Origin: Halochromatium glycolicum
GTDB lineage: Bacteria; Pseudomonadota; Gammaproteobacteria; Chromatiales; Chromatiaceae
Assembly (NCBI RefSeq): GCF_016584085.1
Contig: NZ_NRSJ01000054.1
Location: 1 to 37,191 of the forward strand
DNA length: 37,191 bases
Reading direction: 5' to 3'
In this document: positions 18,480 through 27,697 of the stretch, one piece after another
Layout: every line of letters begins with the position of its first letter
How positions within the stretch are numbered: the first letter of the stretch is position 1
Made by a program: the position numbers and the translations under genes
The notes under the pieces: model-generated
What the model was told of the DNA's origin: nothing
Seen by the model: only the letters and a program-made list of their open reading frames with translations
The model's database searches: none

Positions 18480-19967
18480 TCAGGCCGCGCGTTTTCGGTG
18501 GCGTTTGTCCTGTTCGGTGTCCTGCGCGAGCAGGACGGCCCCGAGGCGGTGCAGGTTGCGTGCGACCACGGCCAAGGCGGCGTAGCGCTTGAAACCGTCG
18601 AGACCATGATCCGGGCAACGGTCCAGGCCATGGGCCTCGAGCGCATTGATCGCCGACTCCACGGCCGAGTGCTGGCGGCGCAGGCGCTGGAACCGCGGGC
18701 TGTGCTCGCGCTCGTCGACGGCTTTGGCAGGCTTGCCCTTGGTCGGCAGCACGGGAAAATCCACGATCTCAGCGAGGCGCTGTTGATTGGCCGGGCTATG
18801 GAAGCCCTGGTCGAAACTGACGCTGGCGATCTGCGGATAGCGCTGAGCGAGGTCTTCGACGAGCGGCACGGCGACCTGATCGTCGGTTTCGTGCTGCATC
18901 ACGCGATGGCTGAGGAGGAAGCCGAACTGATCCTCGATCACGGCGACGCGCAGCCCGAGCTCAACGGGGACACCGGCCTTGCCCTTGCTGATCCACTCGG
19001 TGTGCGGCTCGAAGATGGAGAAGACCTTCTCGCCATGGGGCATGCGCTCGCCCTGGAGCACGCGCCGGCGTACCTGATCGATCTGGCGCTCGGCATGGGC
19101 GATGACGTCATCGAGCGCACTGAAGGCGCCCGCCGGCCAGCCAAACCCGTGCTGGAGCTTGATGCGGGTGAGCCGCGCGCGCTCGAGGAAGCCCTCGCAC
19201 AGGCTCAGATACTCGGCGTGGGCGGTGCGAATCGCCTCCAGGCGCGCTTCGCGCTTGGCCGGGTCTTTGGCGCTGGAGCGCTTGAGTGGCTGGGCACGGC
19301 GATAAGCCTTCTTCACACAGCGGATGTTGTAGGCACGCTGGCGCCAGTCGCTCAGGCTCTCGGTCTCAGACAGCGCGGCACTGGTCTCGATGGTCTTGCG
19401 CACCGCGTCATACAGGAGGTTGATGTCGGTGGGATAGTGGACATCGGTCTCGACGACGAAGGAGTCAGCGCGCACCTCAAGGGCGTCGTCTGGGTTTTTT
19501 TTGACCAGGGCATGGCCGGCCTCGACGACGACCTGGTTGATGCGCTCCAAGACCGCGGGGGTGAACAGGCGCAGGTTGTCCTTGAGCGTCTGCACGTGCC
19601 ACTGGGTCGCGTCGCTCCAGTCGCTGTGCCCGAGCATCTGGCGCACGGTGCGGTGCTGGTTGGCCAGCTCGGCAATGCGCTCGTAGTCGGCGTTCAGCCC
19701 CAGGCGCAGGGTGCCCAGCACCAGGATCTGCCACTGCGCCATGCCGGGGCGGCCGGTCTCGGGGCTCACCGCACCGGCGCCATCGACGCGTTGTGGCAAC
19801 ACCTCGGCGAGGATGGCGAAGACCTGCTCGCGCAGCGCGGGCGTGGTGTCGATGTGCTGCAGGCCGCGCAGCAGGCGCGGGATGTCATCGCGCAAGCGCG
19901 CATGGATCACAATCGCGCCGATGTCCTGTTCACCGAGTTGCAATTGCGGCTTGATGATCTCGCGCAT
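18480..19967 (-). mobile_element. ISNCY-type (IS1202-like) transposase, apparently full length
   Basis: A 495-residue ORF on the minus strand. It has an N-terminal region with GAGAVSPETGRPGMAQWQIL and GLNADYERIAELANQHRTVR. The catalytic core has RADSFVVETDVHYPTDINLL (first Asp region), EWISKGKAGVPVELGLRVAV, and ASVSFDQGFHSPANQQRLAE. The C-terminal part has RRQHSAVESAINALEAHGLD, supplying the Glu of the DDE triad, then ARNLHRLG. The reading frame is unbroken, unlike most other elements here, so it may be the most recent insertion. A 620-codon frame on the opposite strand is its shadow. Exact element ends and target duplication were not found. Confidence 0.8.
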
Positions 19968-20156
19968 GGCAATGATGCAATGAGGAAGTTTTGGCGGTTC
20001 AATTCCGCTTCACTTCGAGAACCGCGGCTCAGCCCAACGCTGACAACGAAAAATCAGGGGCTTAGGCGCCCGGCAGGAGCAGGCTGCACGGCCGCGGCCC
20101 GCAACCACGCGACAACTTCGACCATAGGGTCAGAAACTAACATATTGTTTAGAAAG

Positions 20157-20174
20157 ACGAAACTGAGTTTTCGT
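20157..20174 (-). terminator. short hairpin downstream of the membrane-protein gene
   Basis: acgaaa and tttcgt form a perfect 6-bp stem about 35 bp after the 20210 stop. On the minus strand it is followed by ctttct. It is a weak terminator candidate. Confidence 0.35.
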
Positions 20175-20209
20175 TCAGGCACTATATACGCTTTTTGGAA
20201 CCGGCATGG

Positions 20210-21442
20210 TCATTCCTCATCATCTTGGCCGTCCAGCGCTGCAGCCGGAAACGTTTGCTTCGGCCTAGACGGCCGGGTCGGCGGCAAGCCTTCAATTTCC
20301 TGCAGGAAGCGGAAGTAGCGCGCGACTTGCGGATAGAAACGGTTGACGCTTGTCAGCGTTTTGCTCGCCTGGGTCACGCTCGTCAGGTTGACGCGCAGCG
20401 CCACCATGTACACTGCCAACTCGCCCCAGCCCTGTCCCGTCACGAAAATTTGCGTACCCTTGCTCGCCAGAATCACGACAACGCTAATACCCATCACGAC
20501 GTTCGTGACCAACTCGCTGTTATAGCTGGCGCGCAGGCGGCCGAGGTAGGCATCGAGATACCGTGCGATCGGCCCCTCACGGAATGGATGCGCCATCTCA
20601 GGGCACTCTGGGTCGAGGGATTCACCGTGCTCGGCGTTGAGCGTCACGAGTTCGCGTTTTCGCTTGGCCGCAGCCTTCGCCCATCTCTCCATTGCCACAG
20701 AATGGTGTGCCCCGCGGACGTTAACGACGTAGAGCAACGGCAGCGCCGTGAAGAGGATCGCAACCAAGGAGAGCGTCAAGATAGGATCCAGAAAGATCAG
20801 AACCATGAAGGTGCCGGCGAATGCCAGCACCGGCGGGATCATGTTTACGGTGATGCGTGCCACGCGCCCGCAGTAGCGCGGATCGCTCTGGATCAGCCGC
20901 CCAGCCTGGCCTGCCCAGGTGCTGGTCTCCGGCCGCCCACCGTGCGCGCCGAGGAGGGCGATGGCCCTGCGGGAGCAGAAGGCTTCGTAGGCCCGCCCGA
21001 TTGCCAGGGCCTGCAGGACCGCAGCGTATCTGAAGGCGAAGGACATGATGAAAAGGAACAGCCCTCCCATGGCGGCCGCGACCAGCAGCAGCAGCGATTC
21101 GCGCACGGCGATCTCGAATCCGCCATAAACGAGTACGGTGCCATTCTCCAGTGCTCTTGAATAGAAGAAGATGACGCCAAGCGCGCCCATCAGGCCTCCC
21201 ATGGCCAATAGGCTAAATGCAAGGACGAATGCCATCCGCCAGAGGAACCGGCCATAGGCGTCGCGCGCGAACCAACTCACGACCTTGCGGTAGCGCCGCA
21301 TCTGCGCGCGCAGGAGGGGTAAAAAGCCGCCGCCGCCGGCGGCCGCTGAATTAGCTTGTCCGGTGTCAACTGCCTGCGCTGTCTCGTCGCCGGCACGCTG
21401 CTGCACTGTGGTGTCCGTCATCGTCTGGTCCAGGGTAGCCAT
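20210..21442 (-). CDS. membrane protein resembling an ABC-exporter transmembrane domain, no ATPase domain
   Basis: A 410-residue protein. After a hydrophilic N-terminal tail of about 50 residues, hydrophobic segments include WRMAFVLAFSLLAMGGLMGA, SLLLLVAAAMGGLFLFIMSF, VLAFAGTFMVLIFLDPILTL, SLVAILFTALPLLYVVNV and ELVTNVVMGISVVVILASKG. Spacing and the final helix (VALRVNLTSVTQASKTLTSV) recall the six-helix ABC_membrane exporter fold. The protein stops at about residue 410 with no Walker A, signature or Walker B motif, and no such domain is encoded nearby. It is divergent from the sulfotransferase fusion at 21560 (about 117 bp between starts). It could use an ATPase encoded elsewhere or be a non-transport relative. 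Confidence 0.6.
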   Translation of the reverse strand: MATLDQTMTDTTVQQRAGDETAQAVDTGQANSAAAGGGGFLPLLRAQMRRYRKVVSWFARDAYGRFLWRMAFVLAFSLLAMGGLMGALGVIFFYSRALENGTVLVYGGFEIAVRESLLLLVAAAMGGLFLFIMSFAFRYAAVLQALAIGRAYEAFCSRRAIALLGAHGGRPETSTWAGQAGRLIQSDPRYCGRVARITVNMIPPVLAFAGTFMVLIFLDPILTLSLVAILFTALPLLYVVNVRGAHHSVAMERWAKAAAKRKRELVTLNAEHGESLDPECPEMAHPFREGPIARYLDAYLGRLRASYNSELVTNVVMGISVVVILASKGTQIFVTGQGWGELAVYMVALRVNLTSVTQASKTLTSVNRFYPQVARYFRFLQEIEGLPPTRPSRPKQTFPAAALDGQDDEE

Positions 21443-21559
21443 GAAAACGCCATGCTATACCCTCCAGCAGTATTGATACATTCTTGTTTCTCCGGTTACA
21501 GTGGCCAGATTGCGCTGCAGCAGTGCGGGCGCGTCTACAGTCGAGCGAACGAGAAATTC

Positions 21560-23380
21560 ATGTCCAGCGAAAGTTCCCCGTCGATCATTGGGCGCGCCTC
21601 CGAGCGCCTGCGCACGGCAAGCGGCCGCAACGAAATCATCACGCCGGATCCGATGGTTCTCGTGGGCGGGATGTCCCGCTCAGGGACCACCCTGCTGGCC
21701 ACCGTCCTCGACAGCCATCCAGAGATCGCTTGCGGTGCCGAATTGCTGCCTGCCGAACTTCCGCCGCCGGCGGAGCTTTTGTGCCTGCTCGACCGGGCGA
21801 TGGAGCTGGCAGAAGGCGAGTTCGCCAACGCGGGTCGGGCGCTTCGCCAGGACGGGGACCGGCCAACGGGTCTATTCTTTACGCGATGCCACCGCGCCGG
21901 GGTTGCCGAAGGAGAAGTGCGTGATGCACTGCGCGAATTGGCGGCGGAGATGCCCGGTGCTGCCATGACCCTCGGCGAACGGCTGAAGGTGGCGTGCCGC
22001 ATCGTGCGCAAGCGCGCTCTGCGCGAGGGCGCTGCCCTCTATGGCTTCAAGTATGCAAGCGCGTCACTAGGTGTCGCGCTGGCGTATCTGCCCGATGCCT
22101 ATTTCGTCGGCATCATCCGCGATCCGCTGGATGTGGTGCTGTCCCACCAAAAGCGGGGCTTCGAAAAGACGGTGGCAGAAGTCTGCGCCTCCTGGAACGC
22201 TTATGCGCGAAAGTATCGCACCTTCTGTGAAGAGCGGCCCGAGCGCGCGATGACAATCCGTTACGAAGATCTTGTCCGCGCGCCGCGTCGAACTCTGGGG
22301 CAGGTGTTTGAAATGCTGCCCGTCTCCCTTCATCAGCGCATCTTCGCCTTCTATGAATCGGATTCACCGATTCACGCCGGCGCGCACCCGAATGCCGAAC
22401 GGCTCCGCATGAACTTCTCCACGAGCGGCGTGGGGCGTGGTCGAGAAGTGTTGCCAGTCGATATCGCTCAGGAGATTGACGCGGCCTGCCGCGTTGAGAT
22501 GCGGCATCTTGGATACGATCACCGGGGTTGGGTGAAACGCGTGCGTGCGCAATCTGAAGACAGGGTGCGGATTTCCAAGGCAGAGCGTTTCATTCAGCGA
22601 CAAAAATTCGCCTCGAAGCGGAAGTTCTCTGCGGCAGATTATGAAGCTCTGCTGGCCCCCTACATGGAAACGCACGAAATTATGCCGATCGGCGAGTACG
22701 TCCGTGAGGCAGAAGTGGGCGACCGCAAAATCCTTATGATCCGCCACGATGTCGACCACGATCCGGAGACAGCCGTGAAGATCGCCGAGTGGGAGGCCGC
22801 GCGCGGGCTTAGGGCCACCTACTGTCTCCTGCACACGTCTTGGTACTATGGCCGACTCGAGGACGGGCGCTACCGCCACTCGGACCTCTTGTTGGAGACA
22901 GTAGAGCGGCTGTGCGAGCTGGGCCACGAGATCAACTTCCACAACAACCTCGTCGCCCTGACGCTCCGCGAGGGCATCGATCCGGTTGCCCTTCTGGAAC
23001 GCGAGCTTGCGTTTTTCCACCGGCTCGGTGTCCCGATCAGCGGCACCTCGACGCACGGCGACGCGCTGTGCCGCGAGTTGGGATTTCGAAACTGGGAGCT
23101 ATTCCAAGAGTGCTGCGATGGCCGCTTCGGTGGCCCGCGTACCGTGAGTTACCGCAGCGGGCAAGCTGAGGTCCAGCTACGGCTGGGCGAGATCTCGATG
23201 TTTGATTACGGATTGGAGTACGAGGCATATGACATCGCGAAAGATTACTATCATACCGAATCGGGAGGGATTATGCGTTTACGGGAAAGCACCTTTGGTC
23301 GTCGACCATTCGGGCGCGCATCGCAGGACAAAGGCTCCGTCTGCGGGGTGCTGACGCATCCGATTTGGTGGGAATTTTAG
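21560..23380 (+). CDS. sulfotransferase (N-terminal) fused to HDVD-type polysaccharide-deacetylase-like domain (C-terminal)
   Basis: A 606-residue fusion. Residues about 30-330 are a sulfotransferase: the PAPS 5'-phosphosulfate loop is VLVGGMSRSGTTLLATVLDS (about 33-52). The 3'-phosphate region is YFVGIIRDPLDVVLSHQKRG, followed by ERAMTIRYEDLVRAPRRTLG. From about 365 the second domain begins. It has LMIRHDVDHDPETAVKIAEW (metal-binding HDVD near 396), GLRATYCLLHTSWYY, LCELGHEINFHNNLVALTLR and ISGTSTHGDALCRELGFRNW, and ends VLTHPIWWEF. The predicted role is sulfation coupled to deacetylation or related trimming of a glycan in the cytoplasm. The start at 21560 is preferred: the 68 upstream codons have no homology and overlap the divergent gene's start. 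Confidence 0.82.
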   Translation: MSSESSPSIIGRASERLRTASGRNEIITPDPMVLVGGMSRSGTTLLATVLDSHPEIACGAELLPAELPPPAELLCLLDRAMELAEGEFANAGRALRQDGDRPTGLFFTRCHRAGVAEGEVRDALRELAAEMPGAAMTLGERLKVACRIVRKRALREGAALYGFKYASASLGVALAYLPDAYFVGIIRDPLDVVLSHQKRGFEKTVAEVCASWNAYARKYRTFCEERPERAMTIRYEDLVRAPRRTLGQVFEMLPVSLHQRIFAFYESDSPIHAGAHPNAERLRMNFSTSGVGRGREVLPVDIAQEIDAACRVEMRHLGYDHRGWVKRVRAQSEDRVRISKAERFIQRQKFASKRKFSAADYEALLAPYMETHEIMPIGEYVREAEVGDRKILMIRHDVDHDPETAVKIAEWEAARGLRATYCLLHTSWYYGRLEDGRYRHSDLLLETVERLCELGHEINFHNNLVALTLREGIDPVALLERELAFFHRLGVPISGTSTHGDALCRELGFRNWELFQECCDGRFGGPRTVSYRSGQAEVQLRLGEISMFDYGLEYEAYDIAKDYYHTESGGIMRLRESTFGRRPFGRASQDKGSVCGVLTHPIWWEF

Positions 23381-23539
23381 GTCAAGAGAGGTAAACGTGG
23401 GCCTGACTGTCGGACGCACTATACTAAGTTGAATCATTGGGAAACCGCAACTCGGCCATGAAGCGCGCAGCGGTATTGCCAAGATTTTCTGAGCCAATGA
23501 GGGCGGACGTGATCGCTGATGAAGAAAAGGTAGAGATCG

Positions 23540-26500
23540 ATGCAGCCTAAGCGGCCAAACCATTTGTTCGATCAGCAGCAAGTTGAAAAAATCTGCGATG
23601 TCGGGAGCGTCGGGCTTAAGATTATCGAACAAACAGATTTCACCAGCCAAAAGGCTTTTAACCGGCGGCGCGGCATACGTATCGCCAACATTTTAAATGA
23701 TTATTTTGAGATAACGGCTTTCGAGGGAAAGAAAATTGTTGAGCTCGGCCCAGGCCACTATGCCTTCGCCTTGCTTGCGCGTCACCTTGGCGCGGAAGTG
23801 GTCTGCGTGGAACGCGATCCTCAGTTCATTTCTCTTGGGCGACACCTCGGTTTCGAGGTTCTAGACATGGACTTTAATGATATCACATCCGAGGCAGTAG
23901 GGGGTCGCTGCGACGGGCTTTGGGTCAAGGGCACATTCAATGCTTGCAACTATAGGAGTGACAGCGAAGTAGAAGAGTTCGCCCTTCGCCTTACCGGGCT
24001 TGTACAGCCGGCGGGGTGGGCGTGGCTGACTGTCGTCAATAAGACATCCTTACCTGGTGAGGAAGGAAAGGCGTTTGCGGCGCAAAGGATAGAGGTCCAG
24101 CGAAGGGCTCTCATGCGAGCCGGCTGGGGTGCGGCACCCATTCGGGACGAAGACCGCCCGCTTTACGCCCTCAAATACACCGGAAGCCCAAGCGTTTACT
24201 TTCGCAATATACCCGCGTATGTAGCTGAAGCGGAACGAACTGGTGCAATACCCTCCGGCTTGGCCGTGCAGGAAGACTCGTCAAGCAAGCCTACTGGCAC
24301 GGAAGGTTCGACGCCTTCCGAACCCGACGAGCAGCCCACCCTAGTGCCCTCTCGAGGTGGCCCCTTCAACGCTGTACAAAGGCTCTGGAAGCCGACGCCA
24401 GAGTATTTTAGGAATCCGTGGGAGTATTTTGTATCATTTATAGAGATTGTAAAAAGACGGAATGGTCGCTTTATCACGATGTCCCAGGCCCTGGCCGGAG
24501 ATTACGACCCTGAGCAAATTAACGTATGCCTGGATCATCATATCGACTATTATCCAGTGGAAACGGAGGTGATGTGTCGCTGGGAACTCGAAAACAACAT
24601 CGTTTCGAGTGTTTATCTTTTTAATCGTTTTATATATGACGATGTGCAGCAGCGTCGTCATTGGGTTATTGAGGATCTCAATGTTGCGTTTTACCAGCAT
24701 CTTGAGAAAGCGGGATTTGAAATCGGCTATCACCAAAACGCCCTCGGCCTGATCCGCACGGCGAGAGACGGACGCACGTACAGCCGAGAGATCACCAACG
24801 CCGATAAATCTGTCGCTCAGAAGGTATTTGCTGAGGATGTCGACAACCTGCGGCAGTACTTCAATATTCGGACATTCATACCTCACGGGGGCGGGGAAGG
24901 CAACGCGCAGCTTGTAGATCTACCGGACGGGTACGACGATCTCATCTGGATCTACAACAACGCCAGGCGCAACGGCGCTTGTGAGCCACCGCTGAGATGG
25001 CGGAACTATAGCGACTCTTGTGGGGCGGCTGCACAGCGTATCAAGGGCTTTGGCGGCCAATATGTTGCTAACGTCGACAACCTTCATTTGAATGCCTACC
25101 TGATGGAGCCGGGACTTAATCACGTTCTCATCCACCCGGGCCGCTTTGCGAAGGGTATGCCTTACGAACTGTATGAGCAAACTCGAGTGTCCTTGGATGG
25201 AGTGTCAGTTAGCTATGAGTTCAGCGGAATTGACGAGCCGCTGCCACTAGATATCCGCGCCCTTGTTGCGAACTGGGTGAGGGGCCGTGGGGAAACTTTG
25301 GGAAGTCCTTTCGGGGGCCGGCGTAATGGACGCTTTTTCGTTATTTCCGATGATCTCGACGTCATTCGCAATCATATGGCTGCCTCAGACGGCATAACGC
25401 CAGTGCTTGTTTACCATCGCCAAATTTCCGCGAACGAGCGCGAACTTTTCCGCGTCCCCCGTCCGATTGCCACGGTCTATCATATGCCCAGCCCAGCCGA
25501 AGACTTCGTTGAGGCTTTCCAGAAATTTTACAATAAGCTGTTCAGCCGCCGCTCGCTGCGGCATTTGGCCGAATCCAGTGTGCCTCTTGACGTGGTATAT
25601 CTCACGAATGTTCTGATCGAAAAAGTTCAAGATCTGCGGTTCCTCGTTAGGCTCTTGAAGCGCGCACCTGCGGACGCGTCAGTTTATCTCAGGATTAATG
25701 TCCCCGAGAGCCGCCGCGAGGAAGTTGAGGATCATCTCGAGCGGGCAGGAAGAGTCGCTGTAGCCGCTCGGTTCGATATCGCCGTTTGCGACACGGGCGG
25801 CCGGGTCGAGGTAACTGCAATATCAAAATCCACACCTAATGGCGCGGGGGCACCGGCCATCTCGAGAATCTCCGTATCTCCTGGCACCGTGGAGATGGAG
25901 CCGTCGGGTGACTTTCACGAGCGCCTCGAGGCGCTTTGCAGAGCCCGTGGCGAAGATAGCTCTACCGTCCTGCGTAGGTTCAGTTCCGATGAGATCAGCA
26001 GGGCTCCACGTAGCTTCAGCAAGCACATGGACTCTTTACGAAAGACGGTTTTCGCCGAGGCTGGCGTTCGAGATGGGCTTGCGTTCGTACGTCTTCCGAA
26101 CGGACGAATCTTTTACGGACATACATCAAAGTCCAACCACCGACGCGCATTCGACTATGTGCACGATGTCGTGCCTTCTGTGATTACGGAGGAGACCTAT
26201 TTGCTTGGCCTTGACATCGCGCAGCGTTACGCTTCCGACTTCAGTTGGCCGCCTGCCTCTATTCTCCCGCCGTACGGCGGTACATTAGTCGAGTGTGGTG
26301 CATATCTGGGGCACAAAACCATTCGTTTCGCTGACGAGCTCGTGGGTAGCAGCGGAAAGGTTTTGGCAATTGAGATGATGCCTGACAACGTAGAAATTTT
26401 GCGCCGCAATGTGCAGGAAAATGGGCTTAACGACGTAATTGACATCGTGGAGGCGGGCGTATGGAACGAGAAGGGCGCACTTCCAGTCAAAGGCAAGGGG

Positions 26501-26875
26501 CGACAACGCAACACCCTCCTAGACATGGATAAGCTGACTGACGAGCATGGGTTCCTGGCACGCGTCGATACACTCGATTCTTTGATTGAGGAGTGGGGGC
26601 AGCAGAGTGTTGATCTTGTCTTCATGACCATCAACGGTGCGGAGGTTGAGGCGTTAGCAGGCATGGACAGCTCGTTGAGCGTAGCGCGTGCAATCTTTGT
26701 TGCAGCGCCATACGAGCGGAACGGAAGACCTTCCACCGAAGTTTGCCGGGAGATTGCTGAAAACAAGGGTTGCAAAGTGTTGGGGGAAAGCAGCGGAAAC
26801 CGACTCTACATCGTCACGCCGGCACATCCCTGTCACGATATTCGGCGTGGTAGAGGTTCGCTGGATCAATTGTAA
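23540..26875 (+). CDS. three-part enzyme: methyltransferase, deacetylase-like domain, FkbM-type methyltransferase
   Basis: A 1111-residue protein, start supported by aaggtagag before ATG 23540. Residues about 20-225: class I SAM methyltransferase, motif I KIVELGPGHYAFALLARHLG followed by VVCVERD. About 225-280 is a Ser/Pro/Glu linker. About 285-570: deacetylase-like domain with INVCLDHHIDYYPVETEV near 327, where the usual HDVD becomes HHID, FEIGYHQNALGLIR, and NHVLIHPGRFAKGM. About 580-790: region of unclear family with LDVVYLTNVLIEKVQDLRFL and AVAARFDIAVCDTGGRVEV. About 912-1105: FkbM methyltransferase, TLVECGAYLGHKTIRFADEL, VLAIEMMPDNVEILRRNV and VDLVFMTINGAEVEALAGMD. It probably methylates sugar hydroxyls or a modified glycan. 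It lies 159 bp after the sulfotransferase fusion, possibly co-transcribed. Confidence 0.8.
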   Translation: MQPKRPNHLFDQQQVEKICDVGSVGLKIIEQTDFTSQKAFNRRRGIRIANILNDYFEITAFEGKKIVELGPGHYAFALLARHLGAEVVCVERDPQFISLGRHLGFEVLDMDFNDITSEAVGGRCDGLWVKGTFNACNYRSDSEVEEFALRLTGLVQPAGWAWLTVVNKTSLPGEEGKAFAAQRIEVQRRALMRAGWGAAPIRDEDRPLYALKYTGSPSVYFRNIPAYVAEAERTGAIPSGLAVQEDSSSKPTGTEGSTPSEPDEQPTLVPSRGGPFNAVQRLWKPTPEYFRNPWEYFVSFIEIVKRRNGRFITMSQALAGDYDPEQINVCLDHHIDYYPVETEVMCRWELENNIVSSVYLFNRFIYDDVQQRRHWVIEDLNVAFYQHLEKAGFEIGYHQNALGLIRTARDGRTYSREITNADKSVAQKVFAEDVDNLRQYFNIRTFIPHGGGEGNAQLVDLPDGYDDLIWIYNNARRNGACEPPLRWRNYSDSCGAAAQRIKGFGGQYVANVDNLHLNAYLMEPGLNHVLIHPGRFAKGMPYELYEQTRVSLDGVSVSYEFSGIDEPLPLDIRALVANWVRGRGETLGSPFGGRRNGRFFVISDDLDVIRNHMAASDGITPVLVYHRQISANERELFRVPRPIATVYHMPSPAEDFVEAFQKFYNKLFSRRSLRHLAESSVPLDVVYLTNVLIEKVQDLRFLVRLLKRAPADASVYLRINVPESRREEVEDHLERAGRVAVAARFDIAVCDTGGRVEVTAISKSTPNGAGAPAISRISVSPGTVEMEPSGDFHERLEALCRARGEDSSTVLRRFSSDEISRAPRSFSKHMDSLRKTVFAEAGVRDGLAFVRLPNGRIFYGHTSKSNHRRAFDYVHDVVPSVITEETYLLGLDIAQRYASDFSWPPASILPPYGGTLVECGAYLGHKTIRFADELVGSSGKVLAIEMMPDNVEILRRNVQENGLNDVIDIVEAGVWNEKGALPVKGKGRQRNTLLDMDKLTDEHGFLARVDTLDSLIEEWGQQSVDLVFMTINGAEVEALAGMDSSLSVARAIFVAAPYERNGRPSTEVCREIAENKGCKVLGESSGNRLYIVTPAHPCHDIRRGRGSLDQL

Positions 26876-26923
26876 TACTTGGGGTTGAGTCGGCCGAGGG
26901 AACTGCCCCCTCAGCCGCTCGCA

Positions 26924-26957
26924 GAACCCGGCGTGAGCCTCTCGGCTCACCGGGCTC
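26924..26957 (-). ncRNA. group II intron domain V
   Basis: The 34 bases read on the minus strand fold as the canonical D5: GAGCCCGGTGAGCC pairs with GGCTCACGCCGGGTTC, allowing the conserved 2-nt bulge, and is closed by a GAGA tetraloop. The length and the GAGC...GGTTC ends match the consensus of bacterial introns. Confidence 0.85.
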
Positions 26958-27072
26958 CTGTTGCTCCAACCCTTTGTGCTCGTATTTGCCGCTCGGGCGT
27001 TTCCTCGCCAAGCGCCATGGATCACAAAGCGCTTTGTCATCATCGGAGGTTCATCCTCCAACAGGAGTTGAC

Positions 27073-27138
27073 CTAAGATGCGACTGGAACAACCCGACCC
27101 CTTTGCTCGGCACCCATTACAGGCACGTCAACGCTCAT
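27073..27138 (-). pseudogene. relict N-terminus of the group II intron-encoded reverse transcriptase
   Basis: ATG at 27138 starts MSVDVPVMGAEQRGRVV, ending in a TAG at 27075-27073 after 21 codons. Many LtrA-like reverse transcriptases begin with this sequence. No RT motif (such as YADD) follows before domain V, so the coding part has been deleted. Confidence 0.7.
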
Positions 27139-27697
27139 ACGGGTCGGTCCGTCCTCGGACCCTGCATCGGTACTCTGTGCCTTGCTTTTCTTCGCTTGGC
27201 AGGCTCCCTTGGCATCAGGGTCCGAGTTCCCGCAGTTCCACCGAAGCGCCTGAATCGAGCTCGCGCCCTCTCTATGCCGGACACCACCCACCCAGTACAC
27301 AGGTTCCCGATGGGCTCGTCCCAGAGATAATTGTGGCCTCTGGTTTTGATGTCGGCTACTCAGTTTCGACACCTCCACGAGGGTTCGTTGGTACTCGCCT
27401 TATCGATTCTTACCTGACGCACCACCTGGATGCGCCTTCTCCCCCGACGCTCACGACCACGGTCTTCAGCCAAGGCCGCTCGGGGGTGGTTTGGAGCCGG
27501 CCCCTGCAGGCAGACTCCGGCGGGTCGGTTCCGCCATCGCTTCGGCAGCTTCTCATGCTGCCCGCTTAGCTCCCTGCCGACCAAAGCCGCATTGCTGCGG
27601 CACACACAACTACCTTGACATTCACCGCTCCTGCTCGAATGGCGTTCTTCAATATACCCATGCTGGCACAAAGATGCCGTCAGAGGAGGCCCCCACC

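Larger units (their letters stand above)
26884..27669 (-). mobile_element. group II intron lacking its reverse-transcriptase ORF
   Basis: On the minus strand there is a perfectly sized 34-nt domain V (26957-26924) starting GAGCCCGGTG, with GAGA loop, and ending CGCCGGGTTC. A domain VI hairpin (GCTGAGGG paired with CCCTCGGC) and an end CCGACTCAAC near 26884 follow. Upstream, structured domain I-like sequence runs to about 27605 (GTGTGCCGCAGC) or 27669 (GTGCCAGCATGGGTAT); either could be the 5' end. A relict start of the intron-encoded protein is at 27138-27073 (MSVDVPVMGAEQRGRVV, then stop), the usual N-terminus of LtrA-type proteins. The rest of the reverse transcriptase is deleted. It sits between two convergent genes. 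Confidence 0.78.

Noticed and set aside
18456..20318. 620-codon open frame on the plus strand
   Set aside because: It is antisense to the intact ISNCY transposase, has no family resemblance, and is explained by GC-rich codon bias.
27078..27569. 163-codon plus-strand frame
   Set aside because: Lies in the group II intron and is antisense to its structured RNA; such frames are often mis-annotated as proteins.
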